A stretch of 64,000 bases of DNA from Ruminococcus sp. (lineage in GTDB: Bacteria; Bacillota; Clostridia; Oscillospirales; Ruminococcaceae), in assembly GCA_017542125.1 (NCBI GenBank), contig JAFXXU010000058.1, positions 336,371-400,370 on the forward strand, written 5' to 3'. The position numbers and the translations under genes were made by a program. The notes under the pieces were generated by a model that did not search any database, was not told the origin of the DNA, and saw nothing but the letters and a program-made list of their open reading frames with translations. Shown in pieces: positions 1 through 9,178 of the stretch. The stretch's first letter is position 1; each line of letters starts with the position of its first letter.

Positions 1-244
1 AGGAATCGTAGCCCATCGGGTGCAGCACATTGTAGCCTTGCATACGCTTCATCCTGGATACTATATCCGTAGCGGTATAGCCCTCGGGATGACCAGCGTG
101 CAGACCTACTCCCGAAGGATATGGGAACATATCCAGAGCATAGAACTTGGGCTTTGAGAAATCCCAGACATCCGTCTTGAAGGTCTCATGCTCCTCCCAG
201 TATTTCTGCCATTTTTTCTCCACAGAACTGAAATCGTACTTCAT
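1..244 (-). CDS. leuS: Leucyl-tRNA synthetase, N-terminal part (cut by window edge)
   Basis: Charges tRNA-Leu with leucine in the cytoplasm. Only the first 81 or so residues are present; the gene runs off the left edge. The visible protein starts [16 protein letters not shown] and carries the class I catalytic motif in the form [12 protein letters not shown] around residues 50-61, inside the YPSG...G.H.GHP block typical of LeuRS. The ATG is at 244, with a modest AAGGA about 11 bases upstream. I looked for a T-box leader in the short gap to the next gene and saw none, so the gene is probably read from the upstream operon. Confidence 0.95.
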   Translation of the reverse strand, partial: MKYDFSSVEKKWQKYWEEHETFKTDVWDFSKPKFYALDMFPYPSGVGLHAGHPEGYTATDIVSRMKRMQGYNVLHPMGYDS

Positions 245-288
245 TATTATATCATTCCTTTGATAATAGTATACTGTTTAATGCTGAA

Positions 289-630
289 TCAGCTTTTTCT
301 GAAATGCTCTTTGATATCCTCGTTGAACAGCAGCTTGTAAGCGCAGACAACATCTATGACTGCCTCAACAAGATAGATCAGGTGCCTGTTAAGACCGATC
401 TCGGTTATATTGTCCTTGATGTTGAAAACAACAAGCGCGATCAGGAAGCCTGCAGTAAAGAGGTTCATATACTTGAACCCCATTATAAGACAATACCCAA
501 GAAATACAGATACGCCCAGTGCTATGATATTGGTAACACCGAACCCGAGGATAAGATTGAGTATCCCCTTGATCACCATATAAACCGCGATAAGGCCGCA
601 GAGGTTCCTGCCGTTGACAGAATGACCCAT
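289..630 (-). CDS. Small integral membrane protein, function unknown
   Basis: A 113-residue hydrophobic protein with about three or four predicted membrane segments (roughly residues 10-30, 33-50, 55-70 and 82-102) and a charged C-terminus. I do not recognise the family with certainty. A strong GGGGAGGG ribosome site sits just before the ATG. It lies between rsfS (17-base gap) and leuS in the same orientation, so it is probably co-transcribed with them. The reading frame keeps clean membrane periodicity, and the opposite-strand frame overlapping it lacks a ribosome site. Confidence 0.7.
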   Translation of the reverse strand: MGHSVNGRNLCGLIAVYMVIKGILNLILGFGVTNIIALGVSVFLGYCLIMGFKYMNLFTAGFLIALVVFNIKDNITEIGLNRHLIYLVEAVIDVVCAYKLLFNEDIKEHFRKS

Positions 631-646
631 AATAGTTCCCTCCCCG

Positions 647-1006
647 TTATTCCTTAACTATAAGCTCAGAGATATCCACCTGCTCGGCATCGTTCCAGAG
701 CCTTTCAAGGTTGTAATAATCCCTGGTCTCCTTGTAGAAAACGTGAACTATGACCGTTCCGTAGTCCATAGCTATCCAGTTAGCGGTCTGATAGCCCTCA
801 ACGCGCTGAGGCTCGATGCCGTTCTGCTTCAGACGGAATTCCACCTCGTCGGCAAGAGCCTTTGTCTGTGTGGTGGAGCTGCCGTCGGCGATAACGAAAT
901 AATCAGCCACAACGGTAATGTCCTTAATACAGAGCAGCTTGATATCCTCTGCACGCTTTGAGTCAAGCGCCTTTATCATTGTCTCGATCATTTGCTTCTG
1001 ATCCAT
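647..1006 (-). CDS. rsfS: Ribosomal silencing factor RsfS
   Basis: RsfS (Iojap/YbeB family) binds ribosomal protein uL14 on the 50S subunit and blocks subunit joining when nutrients run low. The 119-residue length is normal. The family signatures VVADYFVIADGSS (about residues 31-43) and EGYQTANWIAMDYGTVIVHVF (about 70-90) are clear. It starts one base after the stop of the NadD-YqeK gene. The nadD-yqeK-rsfS order is common in Firmicutes, which supports both calls. Confidence 0.95.
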   Translation of the reverse strand: MDQKQMIETMIKALDSKRAEDIKLLCIKDITVVADYFVIADGSSTTQTKALADEVEFRLKQNGIEPQRVEGYQTANWIAMDYGTVIVHVFYKETRDYYNLERLWNDAEQVDISELIVKE

Positions 1007-1007
1007 A

Positions 1008-2219
1008 TTAAACCTCCTTTTTGCTGTTAGCTTTTACAAAATCATTATAGCATTCAAGCGTTGAGACCGGTATGGTATTCTCCTTTCCGACAGAGTCGGC
1101 TACCGAGAATTTCAATGCCTCCAGCATTGCCTTATCCAGCCCCTGCTCGGCATATTTGCGCATTTTCTTGACATCCTTGTAATCCCTGTCCTCGGAGATA
1201 AGGTCGGCTATGTACACGATCTGCGAGAGCTTGTCCATATTGCCGCAGCCCACGGTATGATACCTTATGGCACAGATAATATCGGGATCGTTGATGCCCA
1301 GCTTTTCCTTGACATATACGGAGCCAGCCACAGCGTGATAAAGCGGCGGAGCCTTCTTCTCTATCTCGCATACATCCAGGTCGGATCTGAGGACCAGCGC
1401 CAGCTGCTCCTCCTGAGGAAGCTCCTTACATACATCGTGCAGGATACCTGCTATATAAGCCTTTTCCTCGTCCTCACCGTACAGCTTCGCAAGCTTCACG
1501 GCAGCATCGGCAACGTTAAGTGAGTGCTGATAGCGCTTTTTGGAGAGCATATCCTTTATGATATCTTTGTACTTGCCATACTTCTTTTTGTCCTGCATGG
1601 GGTCTTTTGCCTCTTGTCTGTATAGATTGTTTTCTTTGATGTATTCCTGCACTTTCGGCGCAAGATACATCGAAGCATCCTCTCCGCTGCCGATAAGCTC
1701 TCTTATCCTGGTGGAGGATATCTCAAAGGGCTTGGCGTTGACGGCAATGATACTGCTGCCGCCGCCGGAAAGCTCTCTTGCTTTGGCTTCAAGCTCTTCA
1801 TGAGAGATCTCATCCTCCCGTGAAACGGCAATGATGCCTGTCATTTCAAGGATCTCCGCGGACTTGTACCACTTATCAAAGGTCAGGAACTGATCGCTGC
1901 CCATGATAAAGTAAAGCTGAGCATCGGGATACAGCTCTCTGAAATGCTTAACGGTATAGTATGAGTAGCTCTTGCCCTCGTTTTTCAGCTCAAAGTCGGA
2001 GACCTCGATGTTATCCACATCTGAGAAGGCGAGCTCACACATCTCAAACCTGTCCTGCTCGGAGGTCAGACCACTCGCCATCTTGTGGGGAGGTATCTTG
2101 GCGGGGATTATAAACACCTTATCAAGGCTCACCGCCGCAATGACCTCATCCAGCAGATGCCTGTGCCCCAGATGTACGGGATCGAAGGTGCCTCCGAATA
2201 TACCTATCGAGCGGATCAT
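1008..2219 (-). CDS. nadD-yqeK: Fusion of nicotinate-nucleotide adenylyltransferase (NadD) and YqeK HD phosphohydrolase
   Basis: One 403-residue protein joins two enzymes that are usually separate. Residues 1 to about 200 are NadD, which makes deamido-NAD from nicotinate mononucleotide and ATP; the nucleotidyltransferase motif GGTFDPVHLGH is at 9-19 and the ISSTRIRELI motif lies near the domain end. After a charged linker (about 200-215), the second half is a YqeK-type HD domain with the metal-binding pattern H...HD (HSLNVAD, then LHDVCKE) and later HAVAG and RYHTVG. YqeK proteins hydrolyse Ap4A symmetrically. The start overlaps the yhbY stop by four bases. No stop or frameshift separates the halves. 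Confidence 0.93.
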   Translation of the reverse strand: MIRSIGIFGGTFDPVHLGHRHLLDEVIAAVSLDKVFIIPAKIPPHKMASGLTSEQDRFEMCELAFSDVDNIEVSDFELKNEGKSYSYYTVKHFRELYPDAQLYFIMGSDQFLTFDKWYKSAEILEMTGIIAVSREDEISHEELEAKARELSGGGSSIIAVNAKPFEISSTRIRELIGSGEDASMYLAPKVQEYIKENNLYRQEAKDPMQDKKKYGKYKDIIKDMLSKKRYQHSLNVADAAVKLAKLYGEDEEKAYIAGILHDVCKELPQEEQLALVLRSDLDVCEIEKKAPPLYHAVAGSVYVKEKLGINDPDIICAIRYHTVGCGNMDKLSQIVYIADLISEDRDYKDVKKMRKYAEQGLDKAMLEALKFSVADSVGKENTIPVSTLECYNDFVKANSKKEV

Positions 2220-2512
2220 TTGTTTTTGAGCCTGATGACCGGCTCTTTCTCATTGCGCTTGTAGAGTATCGCCTTAGAACCTATTACCTGAACGACCTCG
2301 GCAGATATCCTTTCGGATATCTCGGCTGCTGCCTCCTTGGCAGTATAGAGCGAATTATCAAGTACTTTTATCTTTACAAGCTCGTGAACTCTCAGGTAAT
2401 CGTCGATCTGCAGGACCTGCGGCTCGCTTATACCGCCCTTGCCTACCTGAAAAGCAGGTTCCAGCGAATTGGCAAGAGCTTTGAGCTCGGCTCTTTGCTT
2501 AGGTGTTATCAT
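2216..2512 (-). CDS. yhbY: YhbY-family CRM-domain RNA-binding protein
   Basis: A 98-residue CRM-domain protein, associated in bacteria with pre-50S ribosomal particles. The opening MITPKQRAELKALAN and the RNA-contacting loop VGKGGIS (residues 23-29) are typical, and the length is normal. It overlaps both neighbours by four bases (ATGA), first with the rdgB stop and then with the nadD-yqeK start, which implies translational coupling. Its place among nadD, yqeK and rsfS is the usual Firmicutes arrangement. Confidence 0.93.
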   Translation of the reverse strand: MITPKQRAELKALANSLEPAFQVGKGGISEPQVLQIDDYLRVHELVKIKVLDNSLYTAKEAAAEISERISAEVVQVIGSKAILYKRNEKEPVIRLKNK

Positions 2513-3093
2513 ATATCGTATCCTTTCAGTTTAGCTATAAGGTCTTTTAATGCCATTGCCCTGTGAGATACTGAGTTCTTCTCCTCTGACGAAAGCTCGG
2601 CAAAGCTGCGGTCCCCGTACATAAATATAGGATCATAGCCGAAGCCGTTCTCACCTTTAAAGCCATATCCGATACTGCCGTCACAGGAGCCGGATGCCCG
2701 GATCTCCCTGCCGTCGGCAAGAATAAGATGGATAGCGCATACAAAATGCGCTCCCCTTTCTTCCGCCGGGACGTCTTTCAGCTTTTCAAGTATCCTGAGA
2801 GAACGCCCCTCCGAGGTATCTATCCCCTCATATCTGGCAGAATAGATACCGGGCTCTCCGCCCAGAGCATCAACAGTCAGACCGCTGTCGTCCGCAAGAA
2901 CGGCACAGTCGGTGATCTCAAATATAGCCCGAGCCTTTATAGCTGAATTCTCCGCAAAGGAGCTGCCGTTTTCATCCGGCTCCAGCTCGATTCCGGCCTC
3001 CCTCTGAGACAGGACTTCAAAGCCCATAGGCTCCAGTATCTCTTTGTACTCTTTGATCTTGCCCTTATTATTGCTTGCAACTATCAGCTTCAT
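2509..3093 (-). CDS. rdgB: XTP/dITP diphosphatase (HAM1/RdgB family)
   Basis: Removes non-canonical purine nucleotides (dITP, XTP) from the pool by hydrolysing them to monophosphates. The N-terminal substrate-binding motif is ASNNKGKIKEY (about 6-16). DDSGL (about 68-72) with GGEPGIYSARY, FGYDPIF and SHRAMAL all match the family. The length of 194 residues is normal. It is the second gene of a tightly packed run and its stop overlaps yhbY. Confidence 0.95.
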   Translation of the reverse strand: MKLIVASNNKGKIKEYKEILEPMGFEVLSQREAGIELEPDENGSSFAENSAIKARAIFEITDCAVLADDSGLTVDALGGEPGIYSARYEGIDTSEGRSLRILEKLKDVPAEERGAHFVCAIHLILADGREIRASGSCDGSIGYGFKGENGFGYDPIFMYGDRSFAELSSEEKNSVSHRAMALKDLIAKLKGYDI

Positions 3094-3106
3094 AATGATC
3101 CTCCGA

Positions 3107-3613
3107 TCAGTCTATGAAGATAACTCTGTTTCTCTTGATCTTCTCTCTCATCTTTACGGATTTATCGGGAGAATTGGAGACCATGCAGGCGTGATTGAAA
3201 ATAACATCGACCTTAAGATCGTTGGTAGCGGTAACGGCTGCGGTGCAGATCGAGGTGTTGATATCGGCGCCCACAAGCTCGACCTCCTTGATATGGCGGG
3301 CTCTGAGCATATCTACGACCTCATCGGAAGAGAATATATCCAGCTTGCTGCGCTCATAGATGTTCTTGTTGATTACCTTTAACCTTTCCACCAGCTTTGC
3401 TTCGTGAGTACCCGCCTTGGGGAAACTTCCGAGCATCCCGCCGAGGCCCTTGGCGATCCCGATAAAATAGAAAACCTCCTCGTTTGCATACTGCGCGATT
3501 TTCTTATTGATCGAATCAATCAGACTGTCACTGTCATAACGATACTTATCGACATTTCTTCCTCTGCCGACATAGATCTCCTGCATATCGATAATAAATA
3601 ATGCTTTATCCAT
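3107..3613 (-). CDS. Isochorismatase-like cysteine hydrolase
   Basis: A 168-residue member of the isochorismatase/nicotinamidase superfamily. A plausible catalytic triad is Asp9 (ALFIIDMQ), Lys90 (ERSKLDIF) and Cys123 (INTSICTAA), and GADINTSIC matches the family's usual G.dTn.CV block. It lacks the usual metal-binding D..H signature of nicotinamidases, so I do not call PncA; the substrate is unknown. It lies between ftsY and rdgB with short gaps on the same strand. A GGGAAG ribosome site precedes the ATG. Confidence 0.8.
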   Translation of the reverse strand: MDKALFIIDMQEIYVGRGRNVDKYRYDSDSLIDSINKKIAQYANEEVFYFIGIAKGLGGMLGSFPKAGTHEAKLVERLKVINKNIYERSKLDIFSSDEVVDMLRARHIKEVELVGADINTSICTAAVTATNDLKVDVIFNHACMVSNSPDKSVKMREKIKRNRVIFID

Positions 3614-3682
3614 ATCTTCCCATCCATTTCAATTCAATTACTTCAAATAGCCTTAATTCCCGTTCTTTACTTCCTGATTTCC

Positions 3683-4588
3683 TTACTCAAACAGCGCCTC
3701 AACAAAATCGTGAGTGTTGAAGGGCTGGATATCGTCGATCTTCTCGCCCACAGTAACCAGCTTCACAGGGACTTTGAGATCGTCGGTTATACTTATTATT
3801 ATACCACCTTTTGCCGTTCCGTCAAGCTTTGTGAGAATAATTCCTGTGATATCCGCAACTTCGTTGAACTGTCTGGCCTGATTTACGGCATTTTGGCCGG
3901 TAGTAGCATCAAGTGCGAGCAGCACCTCAAGAGCGCAGCCCTCTGCCTGCTGATGAACAATACGGGAGATTTTCTGAAGCTCCTGCATAAGGTTTTTCTT
4001 GTTATGGAGCCTTCCGGCAGTATCACAGATGACCACGTCGGTTTTTCTGGCTTTAGCGGCCGAAAGAGCGTCAAACACCACAGAAGCAGGGTCAGAGCCC
4101 TCGTTGTGCTTGATGATATCCACTCCCGCACGCTCTGTCCAGACCTCAAGCTGATCTATGGCGGCAGCTCTGAAAGTATCGGCAGCGGCAACGATGACCT
4201 TCTTGCCCTCGTTATGGAGCTGATATGAGAGCTTTCCTATGGTGGTAGTCTTTCCTACGCCGTTTACTCCGATAACCAGAATAACGGAGGGCGTGGTGGA
4301 AAGATCCAGAGGGACCTCCTCACCCAGCATTTCGGCGATGATCTGTTTGAGCAGATCCTTGACCTCCATCGGGTCTGTGATCCCCTGAGCCTTAACACGG
4401 CTCCTGAGCTCATCACATATCCTTTCGGCTGTATTTACTCCTATATCGGATGTGATGAGAGTTTCTTCAAGTTCCTCAAAGAGATCCTCATCTATCTTGG
4501 TGAATGAATGGAGCAGTCTTTCGATCTTGCCCATCATTGAATCCTTGGTCTTTTTCAGACCGGCTTTCAGCTTTTCAAAAAATCCCAT
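3683..4588 (-). CDS. ftsY: Signal recognition particle receptor FtsY
   Basis: The SRP-receptor GTPase that docks ribosome-SRP complexes at the membrane. The 301-residue protein is essentially the NG domain: the four-helix N domain (about 1-95), then G motifs GVNGVGKTTT (107-116), DTAGR (189-193) and TKLDGTAKGG (about 250). The long acidic A domain of proteobacterial FtsY is absent, as is usual in Firmicutes. The ATG shares one base with the smc stop (TGATG), so the pair is translationally coupled. Confidence 0.97.
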   Translation of the reverse strand: MGFFEKLKAGLKKTKDSMMGKIERLLHSFTKIDEDLFEELEETLITSDIGVNTAERICDELRSRVKAQGITDPMEVKDLLKQIIAEMLGEEVPLDLSTTPSVILVIGVNGVGKTTTIGKLSYQLHNEGKKVIVAAADTFRAAAIDQLEVWTERAGVDIIKHNEGSDPASVVFDALSAAKARKTDVVICDTAGRLHNKKNLMQELQKISRIVHQQAEGCALEVLLALDATTGQNAVNQARQFNEVADITGIILTKLDGTAKGGIIISITDDLKVPVKLVTVGEKIDDIQPFNTHDFVEALFE

Positions 4589-7500
4589 CAGCTATGCCTC
4601 TTTTCTTCCAGATCAATATTGACCGTTGTTCCCGGGTCCATTTTCAGCAGCTTGGATATACCCTCGTCCTGCATAGTTACACCGTAAAGTATATCCGCTT
4701 CCTCCATAGTTCCGCGCCTGTGAGTTATCGCAATGAACTGTGTGGTGTCGGTAAATCTGTGGAGGTACTGTGCGTACTTGACTACATTGCTGTCGTCCAG
4801 CGCAGCCTCGATCTCGTCAAGTACGCAGAAGGGCGACGGCCTTATCATCAGTATCGAGAAATAGATGCAGACCGCAACAAATGCCTGTTCACCGCCGGAG
4901 AGTGAGAGCAGGTTCTTGATGATCTTCCCGGGGGGCTCCACAACTATCTCTATCCCGCATTCCAGGACGTCATCGGGGTCAGAGAGTACAAGCTCGCCGT
5001 GGCCGCCTCCGAACAGCTCTGTGAATACCTTTTTGAAGTTCTTGTTTATCTTTTCGAAGCTGTCAATGAACAGCTCCTTCATCGTTTCTGTCAGCTCGGA
5101 GATTAGCTGCTCCAGCTCACGCTTGCTTTCGGTAACATCCGAAAGCTGATGCTTAAGGAATTCGTATCTCTCGGAGACTTCGGCGTATTCCTCGATAGCA
5201 CCGAGATTGACATGACCGAGGGCGTTGATTTTTCCTCTCAGTTCTGCAAGCTCTTTGTTTGCCTGGGGCATATTATCGACCGTCTCAAAGCTCTGCTCCG
5301 CATCGGAAAGGGTAAGCTCGTGCTCATCAAACAGCTTTGCACTCAGCTTGTCAAATTCGGTCACAATAGCTCCGCGGCGCTCTTCAAGCCTGTTGACTTC
5401 ATTGGAGAGCTTCTCCTTTTCGTCCAGTTTGATCTTCTCATCCTGACGAAGCAGCGTAGCCTTGTTTTCAAGTTCAAGATGCTCTCTCTGTGCATCGGAG
5501 ATCTGCTTTTTGATCTCACTGATGACCTTTGCCGATTCTCCCGATGAAGCCTTGACGCCCTCTATCTCCGACTTCTTACCCTCGATAAGTGCCAGGCTTT
5601 CATCGATCTGAGCCAGCAGCTTTTCCTTTTCAACACCGCTGCCACTAATGCTTTCTTCAAGCTGTTTTACCGAGAGCTCGCAAGCGTCCTTATCCTTTGA
5701 AAGCTCGATCTGCTTGATCTTCAGCTCCGAAAGCTCGGCTGAAAGCGACTCTCTGTCGGCCCGGAGGTTTTCAAGCTCGTTCTGCGAATTTTTGAGAGCA
5801 GCCTCACCCTCGGCAATGCTGCCGTCTGTTTTGGTGAGCAGAACGTTTATCTCATCGGTGTCCTTCTGCAAAAGGGTCAGACGCATGGTAAGGCGCTCGT
5901 ATTCCGAGGCTATCTCGGCAAGCCTTGTACTGTACTGCTCGGAAAACTCAGCTATGCGCTTGATATCCATATCAAGCCTCAGCAGCTCCTTTGAAAGCTC
6001 TGAAAGCTGCTCCTTCACGCCTTCGATATCGGCTGAGAACTTCGCAGCCTCCTGCGAAAGCCTCTCTCTTTCCTGCTTGGAGCTCTCAAAGCTTTCTCTT
6101 ATCTTATCAAGCTGTGCTTTCAGCTTTTCTATCTCATTCTTTCTTGAAAGTATACCGGTGTTCTTTGATGTGCTTCCGCCGGTGAATGAACCTCCGGCAT
6201 TTATGACCTGCCCGTCAAGAGTGACGAGCTTGATCTTATAATCTGATTTCTTTGCAATGGCAGTTGCGCTGTCAAGATCCTCAGCAACGCATATCCTTCC
6301 CAGAAGATGCTCGGCTATGACCTTATATTTCTCATCGCAGCTGACCAGCTCGCTGGCAACGGCAACAAAGCCCTCCGCGTCGCGGGGGATATCACGCAGC
6401 TCGGTGACTTTGACCGATGTGAGCGGAAGGAAGGTCGCTCTGCCTGCGCGGGAGTCTTTCAGCAGCCTGATACCGCGCTTGGCACTGTCCTCATTCTCGA
6501 CTACAATGTTCTGCAAAGCATTTCCGAGAGCTGTCTCTATCGCCGTAGTGTACTCGGAGGATACTGTGATAAGCTGCGATACAGACCCGCAAACTCCGCT
6601 GATCCTTCCCTGCTTTGAGGCTGTAAGGATGCTTTTAACGCTGAAAGCAAAGCCCTCCATTGAGTTTTCTAGATCGGAGAGTATTTTCAGCTTCTGCTCG
6701 GTCTCTACAAGTTTACGGCTGTTATCTTCAAATATGCTTTCAGCCGAAGCTAATTTGCTGTTTCTGTTTTCAAGCAGCTTGTTAAGACCTGCAAGCTTGT
6801 TTCCAAGCTCGGTCTCCTTTTCGGAGGCAGACTCTCTCTGCTTTTTGAGATTGGCAAGATCACCGTCGGCGAGCTTTGCTCTGCTCTCAAAATCAGACTT
6901 ATCCTCCATCAGCGAGGCAAGCTTCTCCTGAGTTTCCGAGAAGCTGTTCTTTGAGCTTTCCAGCTTGTAGCTAAGCTCCGAGCGCTTGATATACAGATCG
7001 TTGAGCGCATCCGAAGCATTTGAAAGGGTCTTGTCAAAGCTGTCTGACTTGGTGGTCAGCTTGGAGAAGCTTTCTTCCTTGGCTTTTATGCTTTCGGAAA
7101 GCTCCGCAGCCCTATCGTCAAAAGAGAGCAGCTCCTTTTTCTTGGATTCCAATTCGGTCTCCAGGAAATACTTTGAACTCTCTGAACGGTCAATCTGTTC
7201 CTTGATGCTCTCTATGGCTGTTTCTATATGCTTGATGTCATTTTCAAGAACAGCTATCTTTGCATCCGCCTGTGAGTCTTCAAGCTCTATGGCGTGGATC
7301 CTGTCACGCAGGCTGTCGATAAGCACCGACTTTTCAGAGCTTTTCTCTCTGGAAAGCTCAACCTCATCGCTGAGCTTTTCAGCTTCCTTGGCAACTGTCT
7401 CATACTGCTCTTTCAGCAGCGCGGACTTCTCCTTATTATCGGAGAGCGCCTTATCCAGCTCGTGGAGCTGTGTCATCCAGACCGCAATCTCCAGCTGGGA

Positions 7501-8166
7501 TTTGCGGTCATACAACACCTTGAACTTCTTGGCCTTCTCGCATTGTTTTTCAAGGGGGCCGATCCTATCTTCGATCTCGGCAAGTATATCGTTGAGCCTA
7601 GCTATATTCTCGTCGGCAGCTTTGAGCTTGCGTTCGGCTTCCTCTTTCTTGTAGCGGAACTTGGAGATACCCGCTGCTTCCTCGAAGATCTCGCGCCTCT
7701 CTGTGGATTTGCTGCTGACTATATCAGCGATCCTGCCCTGACCGATGATCGAGTAACCGTCTCTGCCGAGACCGGTATCCATAAACAGCTCTACAATGTC
7801 CTTTAATCTGACATTGCTGCTGTTGATCATATACTCGCTCTCTCCGCTGCGGTAAAGCTTTCTCGATACCGATACCACATCGCTGTCGATAGCCAGGGCG
7901 TGATCGGTGTTGTCGATATTGAGTGTGACCTGTGCGAAAGCTGCGGCGGGGCGGGTCTTGGTCCCGTGAAAGATAACATCCTCCATTTTGCCGCCTCTGA
8001 GAGTCTTAGAGGACTGCTCGCCCATTACCCAGCGCATCGCATCGCCTATATTCGATTTTCCTGAACCGTTTGGCCCGACAACTGCCGAGATACCCTCATC
8101 GAAATCCAGCTTTATCTTGTCGGGAAAGGACTTGAAGCCCTGTAATTCAAGCGATCTCAGGTACAT
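4588..8166 (-). CDS. smc: Chromosome condensation ATPase SMC
   Basis: The core ATPase of the SMC-ScpAB condensin complex, which organises and segregates the chromosome. The 1192-residue protein has the full layout: Walker A GPNGSGKS at 31-38, a long coiled coil, a hinge at about 510-650 that is poor in coil and rich in glycine (GGSFTGGS), the returning coiled coil, and the ABC-type C-terminal head with LSGGEQ and the Walker B/D-loop FCVLDEIEAALDD. The first helix begins MYLRSLELQGFKSF as in other Firmicutes. It follows the radical SAM gene by four bases and overlaps ftsY by one. Confidence 0.98.
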   Translation of the reverse strand: MYLRSLELQGFKSFPDKIKLDFDEGISAVVGPNGSGKSNIGDAMRWVMGEQSSKTLRGGKMEDVIFHGTKTRPAAAFAQVTLNIDNTDHALAIDSDVVSVSRKLYRSGESEYMINSSNVRLKDIVELFMDTGLGRDGYSIIGQGRIADIVSSKSTERREIFEEAAGISKFRYKKEEAERKLKAADENIARLNDILAEIEDRIGPLEKQCEKAKKFKVLYDRKSQLEIAVWMTQLHELDKALSDNKEKSALLKEQYETVAKEAEKLSDEVELSREKSSEKSVLIDSLRDRIHAIELEDSQADAKIAVLENDIKHIETAIESIKEQIDRSESSKYFLETELESKKKELLSFDDRAAELSESIKAKEESFSKLTTKSDSFDKTLSNASDALNDLYIKRSELSYKLESSKNSFSETQEKLASLMEDKSDFESRAKLADGDLANLKKQRESASEKETELGNKLAGLNKLLENRNSKLASAESIFEDNSRKLVETEQKLKILSDLENSMEGFAFSVKSILTASKQGRISGVCGSVSQLITVSSEYTTAIETALGNALQNIVVENEDSAKRGIRLLKDSRAGRATFLPLTSVKVTELRDIPRDAEGFVAVASELVSCDEKYKVIAEHLLGRICVAEDLDSATAIAKKSDYKIKLVTLDGQVINAGGSFTGGSTSKNTGILSRKNEIEKLKAQLDKIRESFESSKQERERLSQEAAKFSADIEGVKEQLSELSKELLRLDMDIKRIAEFSEQYSTRLAEIASEYERLTMRLTLLQKDTDEINVLLTKTDGSIAEGEAALKNSQNELENLRADRESLSAELSELKIKQIELSKDKDACELSVKQLEESISGSGVEKEKLLAQIDESLALIEGKKSEIEGVKASSGESAKVISEIKKQISDAQREHLELENKATLLRQDEKIKLDEKEKLSNEVNRLEERRGAIVTEFDKLSAKLFDEHELTLSDAEQSFETVDNMPQANKELAELRGKINALGHVNLGAIEEYAEVSERYEFLKHQLSDVTESKRELEQLISELTETMKELFIDSFEKINKNFKKVFTELFGGGHGELVLSDPDDVLECGIEIVVEPPGKIIKNLLSLSGGEQAFVAVCIYFSILMIRPSPFCVLDEIEAALDDSNVVKYAQYLHRFTDTTQFIAITHRRGTMEEADILYGVTMQDEGISKLLKMDPGTTVNIDLEEKRHS

Positions 8167-8170
8167 TTGC

Positions 8171-9178
8171 TCACTTCCTTTTCTCGCAGCTTATAAGCTT
8201 AAGCTTTTCCTTCTGCGAGCTGTCGGGGGAGATATGTAGATGTATCCCCCTGTCTTCAAAAAATCTGATGTTGCTTTTCTTCTGACCCAGAGCCTTGCTG
8301 AGCTCTCTTCCGGGCACAGAAAACTGCGCTGATACGATGTCCTTGTGCTTGGCAAGCTCCGCCTCGATCAGCTTCCTGTAGATCACAGCCTCGCAGAGCT
8401 CTCTGAATGCGGGATGATAGAACCCTCCCAGCATATCCTGCTCAACGAGCTGCGAAGCGTGCAGCCCCACCTTGATGACCCTTATGCCTTCGGATTCAAA
8501 CCGGAGCATGGCGTGAGATGTGATCTCCACCGCCTCATCAAAGTCAAAGGGCTTGTATACACCGCTGAGGAACAGCTCCCCCAGCCTAGTATTATTCAGT
8601 ATAACAACGGGATATATCCTCACCGTGTCGGGCTTTAGTGCGCATATGATATTGATAGTATCCCACTCTGCGGTGCGGCTGCTTCCGTAAAGACCCACCA
8701 TCATCTGCAAGCCAAGCTCAAAATGATTCTTCTGTATCAGGCGAGATGCATTGATCACATCCTCACGGGTATGCCCCCGCTCGTTCATTGCAAGAACTCT
8801 GTCGTCAAGGGACTGCGCCCCCAGCTCAATGGCGGTAACGCCGTATTCTCTGAGAAGCCTCAGAATATCCTTGTCAATGTGATCGGGGCGGGTAGAGATG
8901 CGAATACCCTTGAACTTTCCTTCACCGACAAACTCTCTTGCCGCTTCAAGCAATTCAAGCATATATTCCCGCCTTATGGCTGTGAAGCTGCCGCCAAAAA
9001 ATGCGATCTCTGTTTCCTCCGGTGATCGGGAGCACTCAAGCGCCTCCGAGCAGACCTTTCTGACATACTCCCCGTCCGGCTGAAACATCGCACCGGAGAT
9101 AGAATTCTGGTCACAGAAGCTGCATTTGTGAGGACACCCAGCGTGAGGAACGAAGATAGAGATATTGCTGTGTGCCAT
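8171..9178 (-). CDS. Radical SAM protein, Elp3-like
   Basis: A 335-residue radical SAM enzyme. The 4Fe-4S cluster motif is CX4CX2C-like: PHAGCPHKCSFCDQ (about 11-24). FFGGSFTAI and ELGAQSLDD fit the Elp3-related group found between rnc and smc in many Clostridia. There is no acetyltransferase domain, so it is shorter than true Elp3. Its substrate is unknown; the association with RNase III and SMC is positional only. The ATG overlaps the rnc stop by one base. Confidence 0.85.
   Translation of the reverse strand: MAHSNISIFVPHAGCPHKCSFCDQNSISGAMFQPDGEYVRKVCSEALECSRSPEETEIAFFGGSFTAIRREYMLELLEAAREFVGEGKFKGIRISTRPDHIDKDILRLLREYGVTAIELGAQSLDDRVLAMNERGHTREDVINASRLIQKNHFELGLQMMVGLYGSSRTAEWDTINIICALKPDTVRIYPVVILNNTRLGELFLSGVYKPFDFDEAVEITSHAMLRFESEGIRVIKVGLHASQLVEQDMLGGFYHPAFRELCEAVIYRKLIEAELAKHKDIVSAQFSVPGRELSKALGQKKSNIRFFEDRGIHLHISPDSSQKEKLKLISCEKRK

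Noticed and set aside
1-290. T-box leader for leuS
   Set aside because: The gap upstream of the leuS ATG is 44 bases and shows no specifier loop or antiterminator.
5648-7654. Long serine-rich frames opposite smc
   Set aside because: Poly-Ser/Leu composition is the reverse complement of the Glu/Lys/Ala-rich coiled coil.
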